Of a stretch of 64,000 bases of DNA, positions 52,071 through 60,352 are shown piece after piece. Below the pieces are notes generated by a model. The model saw only the letters and a program-made list of their open reading frames with translations. It was not told the DNA's origin and searched no databases. The stretch's first letter is position 1; each line of letters starts with the position of its first letter. A program made the translations under genes and the position numbers. Origin of the DNA: Bosea sp. ANAM02 (lineage in GTDB: Bacteria > Pseudomonadota > Alphaproteobacteria > Rhizobiales > Beijerinckiaceae). The DNA is taken from NCBI RefSeq assembly GCF_011764485.1, contig NZ_AP022849.1:620001-684000 (forward strand), read 5' to 3'.

Positions 52071-52122
52071 GCGCCGAACATGAATCGCGATATCATTCCT
52101 TGTAAATTCGGAGAATCGAGCT

Positions 52123-52542
52123 TTGTCGACTGAGCGCACCTTCGCCATGATCAAGCCGGACGCTACGCGCCGGCACCTCGTTGGCCAGATCCTGGAAATG
52201 GCCGGCGCAGCGGGACTTCATGTTCGCGCGATGAAGCGACTGAGGCTCGACGATCAGGACGCCTCGCTCATGTATGCCGAGCACGAAGGGAAGTCATGGC
52301 TTCCCGAACAGATCGCCTACATGACGTCGGGAGCCGTCGTCGCGATCGTTTTCGAGGGCCAGGACGCCATCACCCGCTGGCGGGCGCTGATGGGACCCAC
52401 CGATCACACGAAGGCGCCGGCCGGCACGATCCGGAACAAGTTCGCGATCTCCTATCGCGAGAACAGCGTCCACGGCTCGGACTCGCCGGAAGCAGCGAAC
52501 CGCGAGATCCCGCTCTTCTTCGCCAGCTCCGAGATCGCGTGA
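52123..52542 (+). CDS. ndk: Nucleoside diphosphate kinase
   Basis: 139-aa enzyme transferring phosphate from NTP to NDP via a phosphohistidine. Conserved ERTFAMIKPDAT (with Lys11) at the start, GPTDHTKAPAGTIR (91-104) and the active-site NSVHGSDSPEAA with His117. Length normal (about 140). TTG start at 52123; a TTCCTT copy lies 22 bases upstream. With adk and dcd it forms the nucleotide-metabolism set of the element. The following gene starts 13 bases later. Confidence 0.93.
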   Translation: MSTERTFAMIKPDATRRHLVGQILEMAGAAGLHVRAMKRLRLDDQDASLMYAEHEGKSWLPEQIAYMTSGAVVAIVFEGQDAITRWRALMGPTDHTKAPAGTIRNKFAISYRENSVHGSDSPEAANREIPLFFASSEIA

Positions 52543-52555
52543 GCCCCACTAGCCG

Positions 52556-53323
52556 ATGCAAGATGCCTTGACCATTCTGACCGACCCCGCCGACAACTGG
52601 CCGTGGCTCCTCGCGCTCATCCTCGTGGTGTCGGCTGGCGGCTCTCTCGTTATCATCCTCTCTGCCAAGTTCGCGATGCAGGGCATGGCGAAGGAGGCAG
52701 CACGCGCGATCACCCAGCTGACGAAGGCGCCTGTCGCTACCGAATCCAAGCCGAGCATCATCACGGTCGGCGAAGGGCTCTCGCGCTGGCGACCTGGAGC
52801 CTTCACGATGCTCCTCCAGCGTCGTGAAGCTGCAGCCGATATCGACAGCGCCTACAGCGCCGGCGAAGAGGCAATCGAACGCCTCTCCCTTCATCTCGTC
52901 GATCACCTTGGAGAAGTCGGGCTGGCCGAGGCCGATATCACCGGCAAGACCTCCGCGTCCGACGTGGCAGATGGCGGTTGCGCAGCGACGGTCGAAGTTC
53001 AGGTTGCGCTGATGGATCCGTCCCTTCAGCCGAAGATCGCTCAGCTCGCGTTGGCCATCGGTTTCACCGAGAACCGCCGTGGCCAACGTGAGGAAGTCAC
53101 GCTCGACGACGCCCACGAACGCGCTGGTCGGCTCGCGTTTGACGAAGCCACCATCAACATGCGCGCTGCGGCCGCGAGCCTCTCGCGCGCCGAGAAGGTC
53201 AGTTTCGAGGAAATGGCGCTCGTCGACGTCAAGATCGAGAGCGTCGCGTCACTGCCCGGTGAAGATATCCGCAAGCGAGCGACGCTCGGTTGGCGTTCGA
53301 CGGCACCAGCGACGGCGGCCTGA
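52556..53323 (+). CDS. Membrane-anchored hypothetical protein
   Basis: 255-aa protein with one N-terminal transmembrane segment (about 15-38, WPWLLALILVVSAGGSLVIIL) and a long cytosolic or periplasmic part with helices (ERLSLHLVDHLGEVGLAEADI) and a repeated amphipathic pattern. ATG at 52556, 13 bases after ndk, probably the same transcript. The next gene, an OmpA-domain protein, follows after 61 bases; the two could be envelope partners. No family recognised. Confidence 0.6.
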   Translation: MQDALTILTDPADNWPWLLALILVVSAGGSLVIILSAKFAMQGMAKEAARAITQLTKAPVATESKPSIITVGEGLSRWRPGAFTMLLQRREAAADIDSAYSAGEEAIERLSLHLVDHLGEVGLAEADITGKTSASDVADGGCAATVEVQVALMDPSLQPKIAQLALAIGFTENRRGQREEVTLDDAHERAGRLAFDEATINMRAAAASLSRAEKVSFEEMALVDVKIESVASLPGEDIRKRATLGWRSTAPATAA

Positions 53324-53384
53324 CCATCCGATCTTGTCTTCTCCGGGCGATCAGACCAGGCTCTGGGCCCAAGTCGGATTCCGC

Positions 53385-54896
53385 ATGAGACCTTTGATTG
53401 CCGCTGCTAGCTTGCTGGCATTGAGCTCTGCCCAAGTCGTTGCGCAGACGGCCGTTCCTGCGTGGCAACTGCCGCTGCGCGGCCGGGAACAGCCGCAAGC
53501 GACGCCTGCTGATCCTGCCCCGCCTCCTGTAGCACCAGCAGCTCCCTCCGCTCCAGTCGCTCGGCCTCCAGCGCCTCAGGTCGCCCCGCCATCGGCGCCG
53601 ATCCAGACCGCTCCGGCCCCGGCACCTCGACAGCCGCCTCCGGGACTCAATTGGCAGGGGGGACCAGGGACTGTCATCGTCACACCGCCGGCCGCTCCCG
53701 TCCATGTCGCGCCCCAGCCAATGCCTGAGGCACCGCGTGTGTCGCCGCAAACGCAGGTTCCACGGGTCTCCCCGCAAAGCGTGGTGCCCCGGGTGTCCCC
53801 GCAGCCAGATTACGTCGCGCCGGCGCCGCCGCAGCAGCAGCAGCCATCTCCGGGCCTGAACTGGTATCCAGTGCCGAACCAAGCGCAGCGATGGGTGCCT
53901 GCGCCTGCACAGACCGCCCCCGAGCCGGCCCCGATCCCGGCGCCGCGCGTGCCTCGTCAGATGAATCCGGCTCCGGCCGGCGGAACGAGCGTCTTCATGC
54001 CCGGCGCTGGCGTTCGCCGGATTGAGGATGTTCGAGCGCGACGCCAGCGGTTCGAGGAAGCCGGTACGACCATCATCCGCGAGCCGGGCCGTGTGATCAC
54101 GCAAGAGCGCGGCCAAACCTTCCTCCGCCATGACGAGAATGCTCGCTTCGCGCGGTTCGGCGCGCCTATCTCCCAGGAAAGACGGGGAGGCGAGATCTGG
54201 ACAACTTGGGCCCGCCCTGGCGGAGGGCAGCTCGTCTCGGTCACGGATCTCGATGGACGTCTGCTGCGCAGGATCCGCCGCCCCGCCGGTGGCGGCGAAC
54301 ACGTTATCGTCGACAACGGGTGGCGCCGTCCGCGCCATGGAGTTCGCCCCGTCATCGTGATCCTGCCGCCGATCGAGATGCTCAATCCGGGAGAGCTGAC
54401 CATCCTCAACGATGGCCACGAGGCTGAGACTTTCAGCTCGACTTGGTCGCTTGGTCCAGTTGTGCCACTTGACCAAGTCTACGAACTCGATCAGGTCCGC
54501 TTCAGCCCGAGCCTGCGGTCGAGGATGCGCGCGGTCGAGCTGGGTGGCATAAGCTTCGACACCGGCAGTTGGGCGCTCGACCAGGCCGATCTCAACGCAC
54601 TTTCCCTCGTCGCCTCTGCGATTCAGAGCGTGCTCGGAGCAAGTCCCAACGAGATCTTCCTCGTCGAAGGCCATACGGGAAGAGGCGGCAATGAGATCGA
54701 CAACCTCTCGCTGTCCGACCGGCGAGCGGAAGCCATTGCGGAGGTGCTCACTCAGATGGGCATCCCGCCCGAGAACCTCGTGGTCCAGGGCTATGGAGAT
54801 ACGGTCCCACGGGACGAGGGTCGCAGTCGTTCAGCGCGCGACGACGATCGAATCCTCATCCGCCGGATCACCCCGCTGCTAGCCCCTGCCAGCTGA
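53385..54896 (+). CDS. OmpA-domain envelope protein with Pro-rich linker
   Basis: 503-aa protein. Signal peptide (1-20, SLLALSSAQVVAQ), then a long Pro/Ala/Gln-rich linker (25-190) with repeats of the PRVSPQ type, a rhizobial-type middle domain (about 200-300, EAGTTIIREPGRVITQERGQ, RRIRRPAGGGEHVIVDNG) and a C-terminal OmpA peptidoglycan-binding domain (about 380-500: DTGSWALDQADLNAL, VEGHTGRGGNEIDNLSLSDRRA, VVQGYGDTVP). Expected to bridge outer membrane and peptidoglycan. In type IVB systems an OmpA-like lipoprotein (DotK/IcmN) has this role, so a link to conjugation is possible. ATG at 53385; a longer frame to 53079 is antisense-overlapping noise. Confidence 0.85.
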   Translation: MRPLIAAASLLALSSAQVVAQTAVPAWQLPLRGREQPQATPADPAPPPVAPAAPSAPVARPPAPQVAPPSAPIQTAPAPAPRQPPPGLNWQGGPGTVIVTPPAAPVHVAPQPMPEAPRVSPQTQVPRVSPQSVVPRVSPQPDYVAPAPPQQQQPSPGLNWYPVPNQAQRWVPAPAQTAPEPAPIPAPRVPRQMNPAPAGGTSVFMPGAGVRRIEDVRARRQRFEEAGTTIIREPGRVITQERGQTFLRHDENARFARFGAPISQERRGGEIWTTWARPGGGQLVSVTDLDGRLLRRIRRPAGGGEHVIVDNGWRRPRHGVRPVIVILPPIEMLNPGELTILNDGHEAETFSSTWSLGPVVPLDQVYELDQVRFSPSLRSRMRAVELGGISFDTGSWALDQADLNALSLVASAIQSVLGASPNEIFLVEGHTGRGGNEIDNLSLSDRRAEAIAEVLTQMGIPPENLVVQGYGDTVPRDEGRSRSARDDDRILIRRITPLLAPAS

Positions 54897-54898
54897 CT

Positions 54899-55945
54899 TC
54901 AAAGCTTCAGCTCGCTGAGCTCCGGCGCCTCGATACCAGCACCCATCGCTGCCGTGGACGCCTCCAGGTCTGCAAAAGGCGCTGAAAACCATTCCGAGTC
55001 GTAATGGTAGGGTAGCTTCGCTTTCATCTGCATCGCCGCCTCGACCGCCGCGGCAACGTCGATCTTCTCCGGATGCAGCGACTGCATCATGGAACCGAAC
55101 CCTACGATCATGGGAACCGTAATCTCGTCGAGATCGATATAGCCGATCCTGCTGCTCATCCAATCGACTAGGTGCTTGACCACGGAAAAGCGCGGATCGT
55201 CTCGGCAATCGCGAGAAGCCACGATCTCTCCTTCGATCGCAACGTCTAGCTTTTCCCTGCCGAGTTTCTGTCGCGCCTCATGCGTTGCGGCGAGCAGCTC
55301 CGCATAGGCAAGCGCACCAGCGATATCGTCCGCTCGGAAGGCAGCGTGCTGAGCGACGAAGTGATGCTCAGGGATCGCGGCTTGAACCACGATCCGCGGC
55401 GGTCCGAAGGTGTAGCGAACCATCCACACCGGCTCGCGAGCAGGAACAAGAACTGCGCCGTTTAACTCGCGGAGCCGGGTCGCCATCGCTTGTAAACTCG
55501 CCACCTGCAGCGCACGATCGTCGTCGAGAAATCCCTGAAACTCCCGACCGTGGAGCGTTCGGAAACCAGGCACAGCGTCCTTGCGCCTCAACGCGGTCCC
55601 GGCCGTGCGAGATCTGCGGCTTTGTCGGGCAGCGACTTTCATGGCCTGGAAGTGATCCGGCGGCCATTCCCCGCTGAACAGGCTCGCGCCCGCCAGCGAA
55701 AGCCCATCGTCACCGGGGCTGCCATCCTTGCAAAGGGGAGCACGCATAAGACGGCCGTCGATATCGAAGAACTCGATGCGCTCGCCGTGACAGATTGCGG
55801 TAAAAGCCGGCTCAGGCTTGGTATCGATCACGGCAATGCGGACCGGCTCTGAATCGGTGACGAAGCCCGTCTGGATGTGACGGTTCTTTCGCTCGCGAAA
55901 GCGCGCTTCGTAGATCAGATCCATCCAGCGAATGACGTCGGCCAT
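54899..55945 (-). CDS. LxxL-tail paralogue family, copy 7
   Basis: 348-aa member, most divergent copy. N terminus RWMDLIYEARFRERKNRHIQT parallels copies 4-6; KPEPAFTAI takes the EAPxA position (about 43-51). Central ELNGAVLVPAREPVWM. Tail APELSELKL. Start at 55945 is preferred over 55990 because GGAGAGG precedes it. Convergent with the OmpA-domain gene (2-base gap). Function unknown. Confidence 0.66.
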   Translation of the reverse strand: MADVIRWMDLIYEARFRERKNRHIQTGFVTDSEPVRIAVIDTKPEPAFTAICHGERIEFFDIDGRLMRAPLCKDGSPGDDGLSLAGASLFSGEWPPDHFQAMKVAARQSRRSRTAGTALRRKDAVPGFRTLHGREFQGFLDDDRALQVASLQAMATRLRELNGAVLVPAREPVWMVRYTFGPPRIVVQAAIPEHHFVAQHAAFRADDIAGALAYAELLAATHEARQKLGREKLDVAIEGEIVASRDCRDDPRFSVVKHLVDWMSSRIGYIDLDEITVPMIVGFGSMMQSLHPEKIDVAAAVEAAMQMKAKLPYHYDSEWFSAPFADLEASTAAMGAGIEAPELSELKL

Positions 55946-56001
55946 GTCCGCAACCTCTCCTGTCCCGCAGGTTAAGGCGCGATATCGCAAGAGACGAGCG
56001 G

Positions 56002-56718
56002 CTAGGCGGCCTTATCGAGCGGCAGGAAGGGCAGGAGAGCTGCTTGCGCACCGGGGACGAGTGAGAACCCTTTCATCAGGCACCCCCCTACGACGGGGTC
56101 GCTCGCTCGGGCGGCAGAGAGCAGGATCGGGCTTGCGGCCGGTGCGCGCCCAAAGATGATCGATGCAAAGGTCGGCGATTGCGACGCAGCCTTCTCGATT
56201 GCGAGCTTTGGCGACCGGAATGAGGCGCATGCTTCAAGAACCGCCGACCAGGCGAACTCAGGCCCAAAGTCGATGGCGCTGCGAGTAGCGAGACGAAGCG
56301 CCGCAGGCGACGGCCGCGAGCCGACCGCCCAGCCCGCTCCAAGGCCCAAGCGCGCAGCAGAGGCCATGAGAGCCGGCGCTGCGTAGTCCGACGGCCAGAG
56401 GCACGCCTCAAGCCTCTCCACGGCCCTGTGGGGCCGCCCAGCGCAGTGATCCACGAGTGTGGCCACGAGAACGCGCAGGGGCGTGTTCATCATTTCCCCA
56501 CGCAGGGTCGCTTTTCTCGCGGCGAGGCGGGCGAGATGGACGGAGTCGCTGAGCTCGTCCGCAAGAACGGCTCGAAGTGCGATAACGTCGGGATGATGAG
56601 GCGACGCATTTTCCGCGTGTTCGACCAGCGCGTTCCTTCGGCTGTCACTCGGACACCAGAGGGCCGCGAGGACTTGCTCGATTGCGTGGCGATCGCCGTC
56701 CGAAACAGACTGCTCCAT
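56002..56718 (-). CDS. Hypothetical protein with helical repeats
   Basis: 238-aa soluble protein made almost entirely of short helices with Ala/Leu-rich pattern (LARLAARKATLRGEMMN, VLEACASFRSPKLAIEKAA), reminiscent of HEAT/TPR-type repeats, but no clear repeat unit can be defined. ATG at 56718 chosen; 56733 also possible. It lies 56 bases upstream of copy 7. No family recognised. Confidence 0.5.
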   Translation of the reverse strand: MEQSVSDGDRHAIEQVLAALWCPSDSRRNALVEHAENASPHHPDVIALRAVLADELSDSVHLARLAARKATLRGEMMNTPLRVLVATLVDHCAGRPHRAVERLEACLWPSDYAAPALMASAARLGLGAGWAVGSRPSPAALRLATRSAIDFGPEFAWSAVLEACASFRSPKLAIEKAASQSPTFASIIFGRAPAASPILLSAARASDPVVGGCLMKGFSLVPGAQAALLPFLPLDKAA

Positions 56719-56816
56719 CATAGGCAGGAGCATGCCGCCAAACTCTTAAGGTTCAATTGAGTCCACAGCTGGATTCGTACGTATCCGCAGAAAACGAAGG
56801 TTTGCGGACGCTTTCC

Positions 56817-57047
56817 TTAGCTCATCGAAAAGTGGTTCGTCCGGAATTCCGGAAAGCGATCACGCACGCTGGCGCACCATTGTGCCTTTGTCGGCACCTC
56901 GGAAGGGTCCTTGACCTCGGCGCAGGTCAGACAGACGGCAACGTCCTTCGGTGCGTACCAATGGGCGGTCGGACGAAAGCAGAAACAGCAGTGCTCCCTG
57001 ACGCGACCAGGGGCGTTATCCGGATCAGGTGCGAGCTCGATAGCCAT
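56817..57047 (-). CDS. Small Cys-rich, probable zinc-binding protein
   Basis: 76-aa protein with CCFCF (about 20-24) and CLTCAE (about 39-44), giving two CxxC-type pairs 16-20 residues apart, a pattern of treble-clef or zinc-ribbon domains. Hydrophobic and aromatic residues surround them (RPTAHWYAPKDVAV). Nine bases after the 182-aa gene and on the same strand, so probably in one operon starting at 57825. Function unknown; DNA or protein binding are both possible. Confidence 0.6.
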   Translation of the reverse strand: MAIELAPDPDNAPGRVREHCCFCFRPTAHWYAPKDVAVCLTCAEVKDPSEVPTKAQWCASVRDRFPEFRTNHFSMS

Positions 57048-57056
57048 GGCTCACTT

Positions 57057-57605
57057 TCACATGCGGAGCACGGGCGCGAAAGAGGCGAGATCCACCTCCC
57101 TTCCATTAAGGATCACGCGCTCGAAGAGCGGCCCATCGATGAAGGGCGGATTCGGCTCCTGAGTGGAGCGCTGCCGCCGCGCGCCGGACGCCATCCGAGC
57201 CACGTTTTCCATGCGGACGTGACGGGCTCGATCGCCCCGAGCAAGCAGAACAGCGACCGGCATTTCGGCGTCATTGGTTATGCTCCGGACGCAAAGCGCC
57301 CTGTGCCGGCCCTCGTGAGACCGGATCCGAACCTCCTCATCCTCCAGGTTGATCGCCAGAAAAGGCATTCCGATCGGTTCGCCGGCGCGAAGCTTCGCCT
57401 CCATGCCGTTGAATTCGAGCTTCAGGGGAGGGCAGAGGTCGAGATAGACCGACGGCCGCATCATCACGACAAAGCCCATATGAGCGATGTTCGCGACATC
57501 CGGGACCGCACCCAGTCCGGTCCGCTGATGGTAGATCACGCCGTTGTGCGAAAAATGCCCCAGACTTTTCGGCGATAGCGCCGGGAGATCCCGGAAGTCC
57601 GCCAT
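57057..57605 (-). CDS. Hypothetical protein
   Basis: 182-aa soluble protein. A middle block with KLRAGEPIGMPFLAINLEDEEVRIRSHEGRHRALCVRSITNDAEMPVAVLLARG (positions about 71-124) resembles in outline the ParB/sulfiredoxin-like core with an EGRHRAL motif (GHH/EGxxR type), as seen in ParB-like nucleases and related enzymes. This suggests a phosphotransfer or nuclease relative, but only this block supports it. One base before it is the stop of the 72-aa gene; an operon with its neighbours is likely. Confidence 0.55.
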   Translation of the reverse strand: MADFRDLPALSPKSLGHFSHNGVIYHQRTGLGAVPDVANIAHMGFVVMMRPSVYLDLCPPLKLEFNGMEAKLRAGEPIGMPFLAINLEDEEVRIRSHEGRHRALCVRSITNDAEMPVAVLLARGDRARHVRMENVARMASGARRQRSTQEPNPPFIDGPLFERVILNGREVDLASFAPVLRM

Positions 57606-57606
57606 C

Positions 57607-57825
57607 TCAGGCGGCCCGACCGAAGTGGCAGGCGAGCTCGAAGGGGACGGTGGTCGGACGAGTGATGATGACCGGTACCTCGTCCGCCGACCGACAACTG
57701 CGCATGATCTCGGCGAACACCTCGCGCTCGTCGCTACGGCGCGCGGTCATCGAATGGCGCCTGCCACCCTGGTCCTGCCACTCAACGGCGACCGCCGCGA
57801 TCTTGATAATCCGATGGCTCTGCAT
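57607..57825 (-). CDS. Small hypothetical protein
   Basis: 72-aa basic protein (MQSHRIIKIAAVAVEWQDQ) with two short strands and a helix. First gene of the 57825-56817 operon. The divergent gap 57826-57987 holds three copies of the ATCCTT/AAGGAT motif. No function recognised. Confidence 0.5.
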   Translation of the reverse strand: MQSHRIIKIAAVAVEWQDQGGRRHSMTARRSDEREVFAEIMRSCRSADEVPVIITRPTTVPFELACHFGRAA

Positions 57826-57882
57826 TTCAGCAGCCTCTTCTTCAACAACTGCTCACCCATCACAAGGAGCGCAGCACGATGC

Positions 57883-57928
57883 AAGGATCTAGAGGGAATC
57901 AATCCTTGGTCATCCACCAGCAATCCTT
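57883..57928. promoter_or_regulatory. AAGGAT and two ATCCTT copies between divergent genes
   Basis: AAGGAT at 57883-57888, ATCCTT at 57902-57907 and 57923-57928. The two ATCCTTG copies are 21 bases apart, two helical turns. Both divergent genes start about 60 bases away. Binding or promoter role inferred. Confidence 0.4.
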
Positions 57929-57987
57929 GATAATCGTCCCCGCAAAGGCGAAACTCCTGACCGTGATGCAGCGCAAGGAATTTCGCC

Positions 57988-58365
57988 GTGCCCATGCCGA
58001 CCTACCGCAACCTTCACGGCACGATCTTCTTCGGGAAGGAAGGGGAATTTCGGCACGTCTGCGACGAAGGGCAAATGCTCAGCCTGGTCTTCGACAGTGA
58101 GAACGGAACCGTTCACAAGCACGGTCACGCCGAGCGCGTGAGAGCCTGGCTTGATGCGACGCAGGCCAAACTGCGGGCGAACGGTGATTTCGGAGAGCTG
58201 ATGGCAAACAACCTGGAGATCGCCAGCTTTCCCGCTTGCGACGCCACCATCAAGGTGCTCAATGAGCTTGTGATCGATCAGACACCGGCTCTGCCCCGCC
58301 TGCTCGAAGCCCTTGCTGGAGCGAGCGCCGAAGCTCCCGCTTCAAAGGTTCTCCCCCGCCTTTGA
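57988..58365 (+). CDS. Hypothetical protein
   Basis: 125-aa soluble protein starting at GTG 57988 (or ATG 57994) with a beta-rich N terminus (GTIFFGKEGEFRHVCDEGQMLSLVFD) and a helical C terminus. No motif. It is followed after 15 bases by the phosphoesterase gene, with which it shares a transcript. Confidence 0.55.
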   Translation: MPMPTYRNLHGTIFFGKEGEFRHVCDEGQMLSLVFDSENGTVHKHGHAERVRAWLDATQAKLRANGDFGELMANNLEIASFPACDATIKVLNELVIDQTPALPRLLEALAGASAEAPASKVLPRL

Positions 58366-58380
58366 TCCACGCAGGTCGAA

Positions 58381-59148
58381 TTGAAACTCTGGATCCTGTC
58401 CGACCTTCACCTTGAATCGGTGCCGTTCCCGGGTGCCTTCCGCCCAACGCCGCCAGATTTCGACGTGCTGGTCTCTGCAGGCGATATCTGGTCTGGCGAT
58501 CCGAAGCGTGGCTTCGAGACATTGCGAAAGCTCGCCGGCAACAAGCCTGTTGCGACCGTCCTCGGCAATCACGAGTATTTCAAGGGTGAGGTCGAGAGCA
58601 CGATCGCCTCGGCGAGGAAGCTCGCCAAGGCTGCTGGGGTCAATCTGCTCGAAGGCAATGCGGTCGATATTCGAGGCGTTCGCTTCGTCGGTTGCACGCT
58701 CTGGACCGACTACACGCTTGGCGGCGATCTCAACCTGGACGCCCCGACCGGCGAGGCGATCAGCGTCAGCGCCGGCGGCGCCCAACGGCCGCTCCGGATC
58801 AGCGAAGTGCAAGTGCTGCACCGTCGGGCGCGGGAACGCCTTTCCACCCTGCTTGAAGTGGATGGGAACGATCCCATCGTCGTGGTGACACACCACGCAC
58901 CGCACCCGGCCTGCCTGAGACCCGCAGAGCTGGGAACCTGGGTCGGGGGAAACTGCGCATCGGATCTGTCTGAGCTGACGGATGCCGGCCGCGCAGCGCT
59001 CTGGATCTTCGGTCACATTCACCGAAATACCGACGAACGACGCCCTGGCGGTACGCGCCTCCTGTCGAACCCAGCCGGCGCTCGCTTCTCGAACCAGGCA
59101 TTCGATGAGCACCTGGTCGTCGATTTGGATCGAAAAGAGACCGCTTAG
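58381..59148 (+). CDS. Calcineurin-like metallophosphoesterase
   Basis: 255-aa phosphoesterase with all dimetal motifs: DLHLE (8-12), GDIW (about 34), GNHEY (about 61-65), THHAPH (about 165-170) and GHIHRN (about 218-223). This set is that of small bacterial calcineurin-like enzymes acting on phosphodiesters or nucleotides; the substrate is unknown. TTG start at 58381 gives the exact family N terminus (MKLWILSDLHLE). The stop overlaps the convergent small gene (TTAG, 59145-59148). Confidence 0.88.
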   Translation: MKLWILSDLHLESVPFPGAFRPTPPDFDVLVSAGDIWSGDPKRGFETLRKLAGNKPVATVLGNHEYFKGEVESTIASARKLAKAAGVNLLEGNAVDIRGVRFVGCTLWTDYTLGGDLNLDAPTGEAISVSAGGAQRPLRISEVQVLHRRARERLSTLLEVDGNDPIVVVTHHAPHPACLRPAELGTWVGGNCASDLSELTDAGRAALWIFGHIHRNTDERRPGGTRLLSNPAGARFSNQAFDEHLVVDLDRKETA

Positions 59149-59366
59149 GGCGTCATCGACCGCGAGGGCTGCGAGGCGAGATGGTCCAGCGCTTCGGAAA
59201 GCGCCGTCGCCTCGTCACACCTTCCGATCAGCAGGCCCTCTCCGGGCTCACTGAACAAGACGACGTCCGGCGGACCCATAAGGACCCAGTCGCCATCCCC
59301 ATCTTGCTCCAGGGAATAACCCTCGGGAAGAGCCGTCTGCTGTTCGGATTTGGATTCGATGCTCAT
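59145..59366 (-). CDS. Small hypothetical protein
   Basis: 73-aa acidic protein (MSIESKSEQQTALPEGYSLE) with ATG at 59366 and a core QDGDGDWVLMGPPDVVLFSEPG. The frame can be extended upstream to 59477, but that part overlaps the next gene. Stops shared with the phosphoesterase gene. No function recognised. Confidence 0.55.
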   Translation of the reverse strand: MSIESKSEQQTALPEGYSLEQDGDGDWVLMGPPDVVLFSEPGEGLLIGRCDEATALSEALDHLASQPSRSMTP

Positions 59367-59398
59367 CGATCGCTCGCTTCGTGGCAATGTAGACAGGC

Positions 59399-60301
59399 TC
59401 AAGGAGCGGGGCCCGTCGGCGCCGGCGAGAAGTGCTCTGCCCGCTCGATCGCCTTCGTGGCTGTTTGCCTGATCCAACCGCGGTCGATCCAGTTCCCCTC
59501 TGAAGCGAGCTTCTCTTCAATCGCGGTCAGGCCGGCGCGGAGCGCGACGTTGCGGTTGAACTCGATGAGCACAGCGTCGCGATCTTGATCGCTGATGACG
59601 TCGTCACCTGCGATGGCATAGTTGACCAGCTGCTTCAGGAGGGACGAGGAGGTCGCGTGGCGATCGAAGCCCCCTTCGACGGCTAGAAGCGCCAGGTCCT
59701 CAAGACTGGTCCCTCGATGGTCGTTGGCGACCTTCTCGATCTCCTCCAGAGCCTCGCGATGAACTGAGTTCGCCTTGCTGAGCTCCTCGACAAGGGAGCC
59801 GAAGGCGAAGGCAGAAAGGTCGACACCGATCTCGCTTGCGACGTCCCGAGCCCGCCGCTGCACGCTCCGAGCGTCGTCATCGGGCTTGAACCCTGCGAAG
59901 AAGGCGGAAACCGCCTCGAGGCCGGGGACCGCCGAAGGGCCAAAATGAAGATCGCCGCGGGATGGCGCATTCGACAGGGTATCGGACGCCATCTGCTGGA
60001 GAGTGCGCAGGGCCGTCCCGGCGGGCATCTTGGAGAGATCGGCAGCTGCCATCGCGCGGATCGCTCCCTGGTAATAGTTCAGCGCGACGCGATCGATCTC
60101 GACTTGCATCTCGGCCATTCGCTGCGCCGACGCGCCGGCGGAAACCTCGACCGGTCGAACAGTGTCCATCGTTTCCGCGCGGGCGATCGACATGCCGGTA
60201 ACCACAAGCCCGCACACCAGGGCGCCGGGCAGGACGCCACGAGCCACCACGTCCTTTAGGCTGCCGATTTGTCTGACGAGATCACCGAAGCGGGATGTCA
60301 T
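59399..60301 (-). CDS. Envelope-associated hypothetical protein
   Basis: 300-aa protein with an N-terminal hydrophobic segment (about 23-42, GVLPGALVCGLVVTGMSIARA), probably an uncleaved anchor or signal peptide. The rest is helical (EMQVEIDRVALNYYQGAIRAM, FGSLVEELSKANSVHREALEEIEKV). GGAGG lies 5 bases before ATG 60301. It could be a periplasmic part of the conjugation apparatus, but there is no direct evidence. No family recognised. Confidence 0.6.
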   Translation of the reverse strand: MTSRFGDLVRQIGSLKDVVARGVLPGALVCGLVVTGMSIARAETMDTVRPVEVSAGASAQRMAEMQVEIDRVALNYYQGAIRAMAAADLSKMPAGTALRTLQQMASDTLSNAPSRGDLHFGPSAVPGLEAVSAFFAGFKPDDDARSVQRRARDVASEIGVDLSAFAFGSLVEELSKANSVHREALEEIEKVANDHRGTSLEDLALLAVEGGFDRHATSSSLLKQLVNYAIAGDDVISDQDRDAVLIEFNRNVALRAGLTAIEEKLASEGNWIDRGWIRQTATKAIERAEHFSPAPTGPAP

Positions 60302-60352
60302 GGATGCCTCCTGAAACTGACTTGGAACCGTAGCGAGTCGGCTCGAAAGCAA

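Noticed and set aside
53079..53384. Upstream extension of the OmpA-domain gene
   Set aside because: It overlaps the 255-aa gene out of frame, and a signal peptide begins exactly at the ATG at 53385.
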